IMG/VR virus record: IMGVR_UViG_3300043571_000305
Location: 1 to 37,216 of that record
Length of the DNA: 37,216 nucleotides
Origin: a virus
Reading direction: 5' to 3' (one strand)
Shown here: piece after piece, positions 21,512-28,630 of the stretch
Layout of the letters: every line of letters begins with the position of its first letter
Position numbering within the stretch: position 1 is the stretch's first letter
Made by a program: the position numbers and the translations under genes
The notes under the pieces: model-generated
Database searches by the model: none
What the model saw: only the letters and a program-made list of their open reading frames with translations
Told to the model about the DNA's origin: nothing

Positions 21512-22123
21512 AGAGTTGGAAAAGTTGTCAAAGCGCGCGCGGGCGCTTTCGGGTGTTATGGAGGCGGCGGCTTCAATGCCTTCCTCGATGTCGTCGGCAA
21601 ACCCGAAGTCCACGGCCTGCACCGCGTCCATCCATGTCTCCTCGTCCATGAGGTTTTCAATTTCGGCGCGCTCGCGGCCCGACTTGCGGACATAAGCGTT
21701 GACCAAGGTGGCCTTGAGCTTGTCAAGCACATCGGCCTCTTTGCGAAGATCGTCGGCATCTCCCATCGCCATCGACCACGGGTTATGCACCATCATCATG
21801 GCGTTATCGGCCATCAGCACATCGTCGCCGGCCATCGCAATGACCGAGGCCATGCTTGCCGCAAGTCCATCAACGTGAACGGTTAAGCCACCTTTGTGCC
21901 TACGTAATGCGTTGTAGATCGCGGCTCCTTCGATGACGCTTCCTCCGACGCTGTTGATACGGAGATGAATGTGCTGTCCTTTGAGTTTGCGAAGATCCGC
22001 GACAAAATCCTTTGCCGCAACGCCTCCGAAGCCGATCTCGTCATAAATAGAGACTTCGACTCCGCTGTCCTCGGCTTCGCTGTTGCGGGGCGTTGAAATT
22101 GCATACCAGGCGGGCGTGGTCAT
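21017..22123 (-). CDS. ClpP-type head maturation protease with C-terminal scaffold
   Basis: 368 aa. Residues 1-190 are a ClpP/SppA-type serine protease: INSVGGSVIEGAAIYNAL, nucleophile Ser90 in GLAASMASV, His113 in MVHNPW. Residues ~210-368 are a highly charged coiled coil, interpretable as a scaffold. The start is ATG 22123, overlapping the portal stop (ATGA). Two internal ATGs (M205 at 21511, M246 at 21388) each follow a TTGACA at 14 or 17 nt, so scaffold proteins of 164 and 123 aa may also be made. Confidence 0.85.
   Translation of the reverse strand: MTTPAWYAISTPRNSEAEDSGVEVSIYDEIGFGGVAAKDFVADLRKLKGQHIHLRINSVGGSVIEGAAIYNALRRHKGGLTVHVDGLAASMASVIAMAGDDVLMADNAMMMVHNPWSMAMGDADDLRKEADVLDKLKATLVNAYVRKSGRERAEIENLMDEETWMDAVQAVDFGFADDIEEGIEAAASITPESARARFDNFSNSMSRKSAKTIKAEEAAPAEVVAEPVVEAPVTDAAVDTSSEDNMNAELQAKVDALQAELSAKVEADTVRAQADEVTAKELETLKAEVERLTSEVASKDEEISNLLATSKSAGEQAAAIVASVGLEPVAVMQAEPELTPAQIFNSLSGSDAVEYFRKNKREIIASAY
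21386..21411 (-). promoter_or_regulatory. TTGACA-N17-ATG module (internal scaffold start M246)
   Basis: TTGACA (complement of 21406-21411) is 17 nt before the ATG at 21388. The spacer contains the small inverted repeat TCCTC-A-GAGGA; GAGGA may also serve as a Shine-Dalgarno. Confidence 0.5.
21509..21531 (-). promoter_or_regulatory. TTGACA-N14-ATG module (internal scaffold start M205)
   Basis: TTGACA (complement of 21526-21531) is 14 nt before the ATG at 21511, inside the protease reading frame. No hairpin seen in the spacer. Confidence 0.4.
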
Positions 22124-23613
22124 TGCGCTTGCGGCGGTGTCAATGCGGCGCCGTTGTTTGTCGGCGGGGCGGGGTTGGGATTGAACGTGGCGATGGAGTC
22201 TGGGCTGATGCCAAACTCGGCGGACAAATCGGCCAGATACTTGGCCTCGACGGCGCGCTGGCGGAGTTGGTCTTTCCACTCGAGGCCACGCTCGCTGTAG
22301 TCTTCGCTGTAGGTGCGGAGGCCGGCCCGGACGTCGTTCAAGTTGGCGGCGGCTTCGCGTCCGTAGTCGACGGAGGCGGCTGCGGGGCGTTGCCATTCGA
22401 CGCGCCACCAGTTTTCGTTCTGCGGGATTAGGCCGCGCTGCATACCGAGCGTGATGACGTGCGCCCAGACGCGGGAGCACAGGCGGTCGATGAGCAGGGC
22501 TTGGCGCTGCTCAAAGGTGCGTTGCGCGCGAACCAACACGGCGCGCAGGGCGGCACCGCCAGCATCGGCGGGACGCGCGGCAAACTCCCACGGGACGCCA
22601 ATGTTGAGGCAGACCTCTCTCAAGAGAAGGTCGCAGAAGTCGCGGAAGTTTTGCGTGGGGCGGTTCGATGTCCAAGAGATCAGGTCTTCGCCCATGCCGA
22701 GGCGCGGAATGGCGCCGCCGGCGTTGCCGAGGGATTCGACGGTGACTTCGCTGTTGTCCTGGGTGTTGACGCTGGCGGTGGATTCGCCGAAGAAGTCGGC
22801 CCCCTGCGGGTTGCTCGACTTGATGGCGAGGGCGATATAGGAGGAAATTTTGAGCGCCATCTTCTCAAACGAGATGGCGTCCGACACATCGCGGAGGTGG
22901 TTGATGGACGGGGCGAGCGGCGTGACGTAGCGGAGCTCGTCGCCCTGGCTGGCCTCGCCGACGTGGATAAGTTGCTGCGCCGGGATGTCCTCAAAACGCT
23001 GCGCGGGGTCAACGCCATCGCCGACCAGGTGGCGGTAGAAGATCGGGCGTAGCTGCGGATTGACCACCACGCCGTCGATGATGTTCTGCGCGCCTTCGCG
23101 GGCGGTCGGGTTACTCGGCTCGTAAATAGACGAGCGGGCGTCGCCGATGCGGTGGGCAAGGATGAGTTGCAACGCGGGATACCCGGTCGATTGCGCGGTA
23201 GCGCGGAAGAACACTTCGCCGTCGCGGTCGATGGCGACGGAGGCGATGCGCTGCATCTCGCGCCAAGTGTATCGGCCTTGGATGTCGGCCACCCGGCTCC
23301 ACTGTTCAAAGAAAGTTTCGGCGGCGTTGTCCCATGCTTCATCGCCAGATCGGGCCTGCGGGCGGATGCCTGTGCCTGTGGCGTATCGGGCTTTCTCGCA
23401 AATCAGCCCACGGACAAAGGGCATATTGTTGTAGACCCAGCGGGACAACTTCATCAGCCGCTCGCGGTCGGCGCCGGATACGTCGATGTGGCTGTCGGTC
23501 GCTGTGGCGTTGTAGGGGAATCGGCGCTGAATCGAAGGCCGCGCGGCATCGTAGCTCTGGGCCTTCGGGCTGAAGGCTTTTGTTACCAGTTTCCAGCGGT
23601 CGGCCAGTTTCAT
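22120..23613 (-). CDS. portal protein, lambda gpB family
   Basis: 497 aa, typical length. Features of the lambda-type portal: NNMPFVRGLICEKARYATGTGI near the N-terminus, WREMQRIASVAIDRDGEVFF, FEDIPAQQLIHVGEASQGDE in the clip and the GVPWEFAARPADAGGAALRAV segment. Forms the dodecameric ring through which DNA enters. The gene order around it (terminase, small joining protein, portal, protease/scaffold, capsid) is that of lambda A-W-B-C-Nu3-E. It starts TAATG after the previous gene. Confidence 0.92.
   Translation of the reverse strand: MKLADRWKLVTKAFSPKAQSYDAARPSIQRRFPYNATATDSHIDVSGADRERLMKLSRWVYNNMPFVRGLICEKARYATGTGIRPQARSGDEAWDNAAETFFEQWSRVADIQGRYTWREMQRIASVAIDRDGEVFFRATAQSTGYPALQLILAHRIGDARSSIYEPSNPTAREGAQNIIDGVVVNPQLRPIFYRHLVGDGVDPAQRFEDIPAQQLIHVGEASQGDELRYVTPLAPSINHLRDVSDAISFEKMALKISSYIALAIKSSNPQGADFFGESTASVNTQDNSEVTVESLGNAGGAIPRLGMGEDLISWTSNRPTQNFRDFCDLLLREVCLNIGVPWEFAARPADAGGAALRAVLVRAQRTFEQRQALLIDRLCSRVWAHVITLGMQRGLIPQNENWWRVEWQRPAAASVDYGREAAANLNDVRAGLRTYSEDYSERGLEWKDQLRQRAVEAKYLADLSAEFGISPDSIATFNPNPAPPTNNGAALTPPQAQ
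22121..22143 (-). promoter_or_regulatory. TTGACA-N14-ATG module (protease start)
   Basis: TTGACA (complement of 22138-22143) is 14 nt before the ATG at 22123, within the last codons of the portal gene. Only a weak CGC-AA-GCG pairing lies in the spacer. Confidence 0.45.
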
Positions 23614-23933
23614 TAGTAGAGCGGATAGTTAAAGGCCGCGATGGCGGTCTTGTTCGTCTTGCGTGTCAACCAGAGTTCCAAGTTGGCGGCGGACAATTCT
23701 TTGATTTCCTTCCAACAGTAGAAGGCCAGATCCGCAACGGTGCCTGCGGTCTGGTCGGGCGGGAGCGAATAGGAGTAGCTCTTGCCCCCCATGCTGGCGC
23801 TGACGAGAACGCGCCCGCCCTCTTTAGCGACGGTGAAGTTGTTGGAGGCGATGGCCTCAAGCGCCGCGACCGTCTTTGTCGCGTCTTTGTTGTTTGCTAC
23901 CCAAACTGAAAAAACAAAGGAGCGCGGAGACAT
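23613..23933 (-). CDS. head-tail joining protein, gpW position
   Basis: 106 aa with a helix (ATKTVAALEAIASNNF), a beta hairpin (GGRVLVSASMGGKSYSYSLPPDQ) and a helix (AGTVADLAFYCWKEIKELS). The fold outline and its place between terminase and portal match lambda gpW, though gpW is shorter (68 aa). It probably closes the head connector after packaging. Start ATG at 23933, 16 nt after TTGACA. Confidence 0.6.
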   Translation of the reverse strand: MSPRSFVFSVWVANNKDATKTVAALEAIASNNFTVAKEGGRVLVSASMGGKSYSYSLPPDQTAGTVADLAFYCWKEIKELSAANLELWLTRKTNKTAIAAFNYPLY

Positions 23934-23955
23934 TGCTCACGCGCGGCGGTGTCAA
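23931..23955 (-). promoter_or_regulatory. TTGACA-N16-ATG module (joining protein start)
   Basis: TTGACA (complement of 23950-23955) is 16 nt before the ATG and contains the upstream TGA stop. The ATG sits in the loop of a hairpin formed by GCGCG(t)GAG and CTC-CGCGC. Confidence 0.5.
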
Positions 23956-24154
23956 TCGGCGCGCTTGGCCTTTTGCTTGGCGCGATACTTGGCCCACCGG
24001 GCTTCGACTGCGGCTGTGGCCTGCGCCTTTGTTCTCGCCTTGCGCGGTCCCGAAGCCTTGCCGCCCTTGCCGCCCACGGCCCGCGTATCCACAAAACTCG
24101 GCGGCAAAGGCTTGTTACAGTTCGGGCATTTCACGTCCGCGATACTACGGCGCA
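23952..24154 (-). CDS. small basic protein with CxxC knuckle
   Basis: 67 aa. CPNCNKPLPPSF near the N-terminus is half a zinc ribbon; the rest is a very basic, Ala/Lys/Arg-rich tail (RKARTKAQATAAVEARW) with a Gly-rich hinge (GGKGGKASG). It probably binds nucleic acid. It is packed between the terminase and the joining protein gene, overlapping its upstream neighbour. The start is uncertain; a TTG further upstream is possible. Confidence 0.5.
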
Positions 24155-24330
24155 TCGTTGCCGATCTCAATGGGAAGCTCTAGTTGAGGATCGGCGGATT
24201 TTATCCGGGCAAGCTGAACCGTGTGCGCGTGGCGAAGGATGATTGAGGTCAAACTAAGTGCCGTTTCGATGTCGTAGTCGGTTGCCGCATTAAAATTAGC
24301 GGCAATCTCTAGGATGTTGAATTTGCTCAT
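24145..24330 (-). CDS. small hypothetical protein after the terminase
   Basis: 61 aa, helical (FNILEIAANFNAATDYDIET), ending LELPIEIGNDAP. It has no recognised motif. A 21-bp palindrome lies directly upstream, between the terminase stop and this ATG. It overlaps the next gene by 10 nt. Confidence 0.5.
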   Translation of the reverse strand: MSKFNILEIAANFNAATDYDIETALSLTSIILRHAHTVQLARIKSADPQLELPIEIGNDAP

Positions 24331-24341
24331 ACGCCACCAAA

Positions 24342-24362
24342 CTACGCAAGCAGCTTGCGTAG
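24342..24362. repeat. 21-bp near-perfect palindrome
   Basis: CTACGCAAGC-A-GCTTGCGTAG: 10-bp arms around one base, 12 bp upstream of the small gene at 24330. No T-tract follows on either strand, so it is more likely a protein-binding site (operator) or RNA processing hairpin than a terminator. Confidence 0.55.
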
Positions 24363-24380
24363 GCAAGGAAAAAGTGGGTT

Positions 24381-26153
24381 TTACTCTGTAGAATCGTCCA
24401 GCTTCGGCTTGATGATGTTGCCGTATTCGGCCAGCGCCAGAATCATCAGTTCGCAGTCGAGCATGTGGTTCGGCCTGCGTCCGATCTGCCGCCAGATGTA
24501 GTTCTCGCGCCCCGTGAGCGGGGAGCGTTTGACCACTTTGCGGTGGGCATCGAGGTGCGCTTTGTATTCCTCGGAGGCATCAGCGGCCACCGTCCACGCG
24601 GGGCCTTTGCCGCCGCGCAGCCATTCAAGCACATCCTGCGCGGCGGGCGACGAGAACAGCATGAGGAAATAGCCGCGACGATACGGCTTGAGCACCGAGA
24701 TGGCCTTGCGAAGCGTCTTTCCGAATTTCACGCCGTAGCCGTCCGCGCGGTCTTCGCCCTTGGCCGGGATGTAGCGATTGCGGAGGCAGACATCGAGCAC
24801 CTCGTCGGTGCGGAAGCCTGAGTCAACCACCACGAGCTTTGCCATCGTGCCGCCGATGTTGCGTTGCTGATCGAGGCCAAGTTCTTGCACCTTAAATTCC
24901 AAGTCTGCCCAGGTGGTGAGTCGGCCTTCGTCCACAAGTTTGCTGCTGCCGTCTTTGGCGAAGGCGCGACAGGCGAAGTAGAAACAGTCCTGCTGAACGT
25001 CCACGGCCATGATGCGGGCAGTGCCTTCTTCGGGTTCGGTGCGGAGGCTGTATTCGCCCACGGTGAGCGGGCGGGATTCGTCGGTCATGGCATCTTCCCA
25101 CGGCTCGGCGAGGATGCTGTTGACGAAATCTTGCAGGCCCATGAGCGAAGACTTGTCTTGCAGGAATTTCACGGCCAGCGCGCCGAAGCTGCGGCGCACG
25201 GAGTAGAGCGCGGACAAGTGGTAGCTGCGATGCCCGGGGAGAGCGCCGAGGTTTTCCGCGCGCCATTCGCCTTCGCGGAGCATTTTGGTTTTGCTGGCGT
25301 CGGTGATGTGGCCCGCGCAATGGGGGCACTCGAGGCGGGCGGTCTCGCGGACGCGCTTCAGATCCCATTGGCTGTCGCTGATCTTGGCGTCGTCGTCCCA
25401 TTTCATCATGGGCCAGTTGAGCAGGGTCATTGCCTGGCAATGTGGGCATGGCACCCAGAAGCGGCGCTGGTCGCCCTCGAGCCAGGCTTTCCAGATCGAG
25501 CCTTCCTGCGTGGTCGGCGTGCTGGTTTGCACGATCAGGGCCATGGGGAACGACGCGGTGCGTTGCACGGCGAGCTGGACGGCGGCGGCCTCTTGCTTGG
25601 TCTTGGTTTTGTATTTGTCGACTTCGTCGAGGCAGAGGAGCGAAATGGAACGGCCGGCCAAGTTGCCGGGGCTGTTAGACCCGACGAACCAGAGGTGCAT
25701 TCGGCGGAAGGCTTGGTCGAGGTTTTTGAATTTGTCTTTGTTGCCGGGCATCTCGGCGCGGAGCACTTCGTTGTCGTCGATCATCACTTGCCAGCGCGAC
25801 TCAGAAAACGATTGGGCATTGGTCTGCGTGTCCAGCACCCAAAGGGCCGGAGCCGGAGCGCGGCAGAGGCGGTAAGCCATACCGACTTGGATGGCGGTTG
25901 ATTTCGCCACCTGGGCGCCGCAAAGCAGGGCCATGGAACGAACGCCGCTGGCGGGGTGGAACGCATCAAGCCATTCGCGCATGTAGGGGTAAGAGCGAAC
26001 GCGAAACGGCCCGGGGGATGACGTGAAGCGAGACGAAAAAGAAATATTGGCCTCGGCCCACTCGGTGACCGACTGCCGCGGATGCGGCACCCATTGGGCC
26101 TGCCACATGGCGCGGGCGCGGGCGCTTGAATCAGGAATCCAGGCGCAGGGCAT
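24381..26153 (-). CDS. terminase large subunit, lambda GpA family
   Basis: 590 aa. N-terminal signature SVTEWAEANISFSSRF; ATPase with a deviant Walker A at 78-86 (LLCGAQVAKST) and Walker B with D176 E177 (ISLLCLDEVDKY); C-terminal nuclease with Asp in MAVDVQQDCFYF and later VVDSGFRTDEV. It motors DNA into the procapsid and cuts it. GpA-type enzymes usually make cohesive (cos) ends, so a cos site should lie near. The start is placed at 26153 (overlapping the small subunit gene); 26108 is also possible. Confidence 0.92.
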   Translation of the reverse strand: MPCAWIPDSSARARAMWQAQWVPHPRQSVTEWAEANISFSSRFTSSPGPFRVRSYPYMREWLDAFHPASGVRSMALLCGAQVAKSTAIQVGMAYRLCRAPAPALWVLDTQTNAQSFSESRWQVMIDDNEVLRAEMPGNKDKFKNLDQAFRRMHLWFVGSNSPGNLAGRSISLLCLDEVDKYKTKTKQEAAAVQLAVQRTASFPMALIVQTSTPTTQEGSIWKAWLEGDQRRFWVPCPHCQAMTLLNWPMMKWDDDAKISDSQWDLKRVRETARLECPHCAGHITDASKTKMLREGEWRAENLGALPGHRSYHLSALYSVRRSFGALAVKFLQDKSSLMGLQDFVNSILAEPWEDAMTDESRPLTVGEYSLRTEPEEGTARIMAVDVQQDCFYFACRAFAKDGSSKLVDEGRLTTWADLEFKVQELGLDQQRNIGGTMAKLVVVDSGFRTDEVLDVCLRNRYIPAKGEDRADGYGVKFGKTLRKAISVLKPYRRGYFLMLFSSPAAQDVLEWLRGGKGPAWTVAADASEEYKAHLDAHRKVVKRSPLTGRENYIWRQIGRRPNHMLDCELMILALAEYGNIIKPKLDDSTE

Positions 26154-26715
26154 TGCCGGTGTTGCTGAGAGTGCTGAAGACTTGTTCGAGGTAGTCGGCC
26201 ACGGTGTCGCGGGCTAACTCGGGGTCAGATGGGTTTGCCGCCTGGGCGATGGCGGCCGGCATGGCCTCGAGGAGGGAGCGCAGTTTGCCCGTCTCCTCGG
26301 CGATCACGGCCTGCACCTGGTCTCGGTGCATGAGGGTCTGGGCCTCTTGCTCACTTTTGACCATGTCGCGCTTTCGCGTCTCGTGCGCCTCTTCGGCATC
26401 GCGGACGGTGCGGCTCGCGGCGGCTCGCTCTTGGATACTGCCGGCAGCCTCAAAGTCGCGCACCGCGATCCGGCGCATATGGTCGGTCACGGCCAGATCG
26501 TCGGGCAGATCGACGGGTTCGGGCGCCGGCTCAGTCGGGCGAGGCGCCGACGGCTGCGATGTCTTGGTTCGCCTGGCGTTTTGGTTAGCGCGCCGCCACT
26601 CCGCCGCGGCCTCGAAAGAGTCGAGCGGCATCCCACGCTTCACCGCTTTCGCCACGGCCGGCTGGCTGATGCCAAGCGCTTTGGCCATCTGGCCTTGCGA
26701 TAACCTTTGGGACAT
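26131..26715 (-). CDS. terminase small subunit
   Basis: 194 aa. The N-terminal helix-turn-helix is plain: LSQGQMAKALGISQPAVAKA followed by KRGMP (about 5-32), the layout of Nu1-type DNA-recognition domains. A Pro-rich linker (about 50-70) and a long helical C-terminal domain (RTVRDAEEAHETRKRDM, LRSLLEAMPAAIAQ) that would bind the large subunit follow. It directly precedes the large terminase gene. The ATG at 26715 is 13 nt after TTGACA; a GTG at 26718 is equally close. Confidence 0.8.
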   Translation of the reverse strand: MSQRLSQGQMAKALGISQPAVAKAVKRGMPLDSFEAAAEWRRANQNARRTKTSQPSAPRPTEPAPEPVDLPDDLAVTDHMRRIAVRDFEAAGSIQERAAASRTVRDAEEAHETRKRDMVKSEQEAQTLMHRDQVQAVIAEETGKLRSLLEAMPAAIAQAANPSDPELARDTVADYLEQVFSTLSNTGNALRLDS

Positions 26716-26734
26716 CACCCATAACCGCTGTCAA
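26713..26734 (-). promoter_or_regulatory. TTGACA-N13-ATG module (terminase small subunit start)
   Basis: TTGACA (complement of 26729-26734) is 13 nt before the ATG at 26715. GGG and CCC pair around the start codon (GGGTGATGTCCC), placing the ATG in the loop. Spacing is the shortest of the set. Confidence 0.4.
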
Positions 26735-26819
26735 AGGGTTATAGCTCGCAGAAAAACATCGGTCTGTATCGGGCACTTGCGTCAGAGGCTGAAAGGAGAC
26801 TTCCGACCCCGGGGCGGGG

Positions 26820-27044
26820 TCAGACTTGCGGCTCGTGGCCGTAGGATCGGAGCAACTGCCTCGAAAGGGCGTTGCTCTTCTCCAGTTCAGCCTTGAGCTT
26901 CTTCAGCGCCTCGGTCTGGGCCTTGGACTCTTGCAGCACTTTGTAGATGCGACTCGAGATGGCAGCCACAAAGAATGGCAGCAAGGCGGCCATGACCAGC
27001 GCCGCCAAGGCTATGAGCCCTATTAGTGCGCCCGCGGCTTCCAT
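26820..27044 (-). CDS. membrane-anchored coiled-coil protein ending RQLLRSYGHEP
   Basis: 74 aa. A long N-terminal hydrophobic helix (about 5-30; LIGLIALAALVMAALLPFFV), then a charged coiled coil (SKAQTEALKKLKAELEKSNA) and a C-terminal tag RQLLRSYGHEPQV. The same tag ends the unrelated plus-strand protein at 28173-28433. Topology is a short cytoplasmic/periplasmic stalk on a membrane anchor. The function is unknown; superinfection exclusion is one possibility. Confidence 0.6.
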   Translation of the reverse strand: MEAAGALIGLIALAALVMAALLPFFVAAISSRIYKVLQESKAQTEALKKLKAELEKSNALSRQLLRSYGHEPQV

Positions 27045-27082
27045 GGGATCAAGTTAGGTCGGCGGTGATCGGTTGGCAAGTC

Positions 27083-27571
27083 TTAGCCCTCAAGCTCCTG
27101 CACCACGCTGACCAAGCTCTTCACTTGAGGTTCAGCCAAGAAACGAGCGCGCGGGAACGCTGCGTCCATCGGGTCGATGTTGAAGCGCACCGTGATGGTG
27201 TAGGCCGGCACATCAGCCACCCGCTCGGTCTCAGGCTTGGATGGCGTGGGTGGCGCAAAGTTCTGAAGCACCAACTGCTTGGCCGCACTTGGATCGGCGA
27301 ACAGGCTCTTAACCTCCTTGTGCTTCTTGGCGATCTTCATGCAATACCTGGCTTGCATCGGGTCCACGCCATGATCAGCCAGCCCATCCACCCACCCGTC
27401 AAACGCCTGGCCAAGCTCCATCTCTGCCTGGACCAATAGCGTCCCCTCCTCGTGCATGGCCTCGATGGCCGTCTTCATCTCTTTGATCGCGCCGGCCTTG
27501 GCCTCGCGGATGCGTTCGGCCAATGCGCGCAACTGCTCGACGCTGACCCCTGTTGTTAGTTCGTTTCCCAT
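27083..27571 (-). CDS. hypothetical helical protein
   Basis: 162 aa. Two-thirds helical (SVEQLRALAERIREAKAGA, IEAMHEEGTLLVQAEMEL, QARYCMKIAKKHKEVKSLF) with a beta-rich C-terminal end (AYTITVRFNIDPMDAAF). The helical half resembles DUF3102-like phage proteins in outline, but I cannot claim the family. It overlaps the end of the HTH gene upstream (27556), so both are expressed together. Confidence 0.5.
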   Translation of the reverse strand: MGNELTTGVSVEQLRALAERIREAKAGAIKEMKTAIEAMHEEGTLLVQAEMELGQAFDGWVDGLADHGVDPMQARYCMKIAKKHKEVKSLFADPSAAKQLVLQNFAPPTPSKPETERVADVPAYTITVRFNIDPMDAAFPRARFLAEPQVKSLVSVVQELEG

Positions 27572-28107
27572 AATGTCTGAGTCTCTTTCTGTTGGTTGGT
27601 TAGGTTGATCTTGGTTCGTGTGCCCCCGACGATCAGTTGTCTCAGGGCGTAAGTCTTTCGGGCCGCGATGCTCTTCTGGCTTCGGGCAATGGTGCCCGGG
27701 TTGGCCGCTTTGCGGATCTCGATGACCCGCTTGCTCACGGCCGCCCGCGTCACATTGAACTGCTTGGCGATTGTGGTCTGCGTCCTGTCCTCGTCCCTAT
27801 CCTCCATCTCAAAGGCCGCCATCCAGCAGGCAACAAAGTATTGAAGATCAGGGCAAGCCGACGCCTCCCTTGCCTGTTGCAGGAATTGCACAATGGCCTC
27901 CCGTTGGGCGTGCCGGGTGGAATCGTTGTCCGTCTCCTTCGATGCAGCCAGAAACGCCTGGGCGGCCATCTTGCCGACCAAGGCCGGCACTTGTTCTCCG
28001 CTGGCCCGTGCCAACTCAGCCAGCCGCTCCAAAAAGATGTCCTCGGGCGCGTCGTGGTGTTCGGGCCAATAGCTCGCCTCTTTACGGTCTGCGGGGTCGC
28101 CTCCCAT
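27556..28107 (-). CDS. HTH DNA-binding protein, possible late regulator
   Basis: 183 aa if it starts at the ATG at 28107 (17 nt after TTGACA); an in-frame ATG at 28134 would add 9 residues and make the TTGACA part of the coding sequence. A helix-turn-helix lies in TQTTIAKQFNVTRAAVSKRV, about two-thirds along, followed by a basic tail. Sigma-like or MarR-type annotation is not justified. It is well placed, at the boundary between early and late regions, to control late genes. Confidence 0.6.
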   Translation of the reverse strand: MGGDPADRKEASYWPEHHDAPEDIFLERLAELARASGEQVPALVGKMAAQAFLAASKETDNDSTRHAQREAIVQFLQQAREASACPDLQYFVACWMAAFEMEDRDEDRTQTTIAKQFNVTRAAVSKRVIEIRKAANPGTIARSQKSIAARKTYALRQLIVGGTRTKINLTNQQKETQTLWETN

Positions 28108-28130
28108 GCTTTGCGCGCGTTTAGTGTCAA
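28105..28130 (-). promoter_or_regulatory. TTGACA-N17-ATG module (HTH gene start)
   Basis: TTGACA (complement of 28125-28130) is 17 nt before the ATG at 28107. This favours 28107 over the in-frame ATG at 28134 (ATG ATT GAC ACT), whose codons include the element. Spacer has only a GCGCGC self-complementary core. Confidence 0.4.
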
Positions 28131-28172
28131 TCATGGTTTGCTTAGTGGTTGCTGAGATGTCATGGTCAAATC

Positions 28173-28433
28173 GTGAAAGAGTATTGCGTCGAGATGTTCA
28201 AGCCTCGCCTGTTTAGCGGCACTATTGACCCCGCCGTGCTCGAGGCCACGATCAACATCAAGGCCAACGAAGGGTGGCGCTTTATCCGCAGCATCAATGA
28301 GCGCAAGCGCAGTTTCGTGCTGTTTAGCCGCGAGGTGCATTTCTTGGTTTATGAAAGAGACGCCATTGATCCAGCCGAAGTCGTGCTTTTGCGGCAACTC
28401 CTGACGGCCTACGGGCACGAGCCGGCGGCTTAG
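28173..28433 (+). CDS. DUF4177-like small protein with C-terminal RQLLTAYGHEP
   Basis: 86 aa, GTG start at 28173 (an ATG further on is possible). VKEYCVEMFK, then ANEGWRFIRSI resembles the DUF4177 family (short proteins with Y-x-V and LN-x-x-G-W-x-(V/L)). The C-terminus LRQLLTAYGHEPAA shares 9 of 11 residues with the tail of the protein at 26820-27044 (RQLLRSYGHEP). It is the only plus-strand gene within the minus-strand body and converges with 28436-28630. Confidence 0.6.
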   Translation: MKEYCVEMFKPRLFSGTIDPAVLEATINIKANEGWRFIRSINERKRSFVLFSREVHFLVYERDAIDPAEVVLLRQLLTAYGHEPAA

Positions 28434-28435
28434 GG

Positions 28436-28630
28436 TCACGCCGCCCTCCCCTCAGCCAGCCGCAGCACCACCCCATCAGGCCAAGTCTCAACCGACTTGG
28501 CCTCAAAAAGAACAGCCGCTGTAGCCGCCTCTTGGCCCACGGCCTGCACCAGCCATTCGGCCGGATGGCCGTTGTTCAATACAGGTAGGCCGTTTCGTAG
28601 TTCGGCCAGCTTGATTCGTCTCTTTTTCAT
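28436..28630 (-). CDS. small hypothetical protein
   Basis: 64 aa. Basic N-terminus (KKRRIKLAELR), then GHPAEWLVQAVGQEAATAAV. No motif recognised. It is preceded by a 43-nt hairpin that overlaps a possible 31-aa leader reading frame whose TGA overlaps this ATG. Confidence 0.5.
   Translation of the reverse strand: MKKRRIKLAELRNGLPVLNNGHPAEWLVQAVGQEAATAAVLFEAKSVETWPDGVVLRLAEGRAA

Noticed and set aside
22124-22480. N-terminal extension of the ClpP-type protease into the portal gene
   Set aside because: The extra ~119 residues read as Arg/Pro-rich shadow of the portal; the ATG at 22123 overlaps the portal stop by ATGA and has a TTGACA element.
1412-28130. TTGACA elements as ordinary sigma-70 -35 boxes of the adjoining genes
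   Set aside because: At 17-nt spacing the -10 box would fall on the start codon and no TATAAT-like hexamer is found there.
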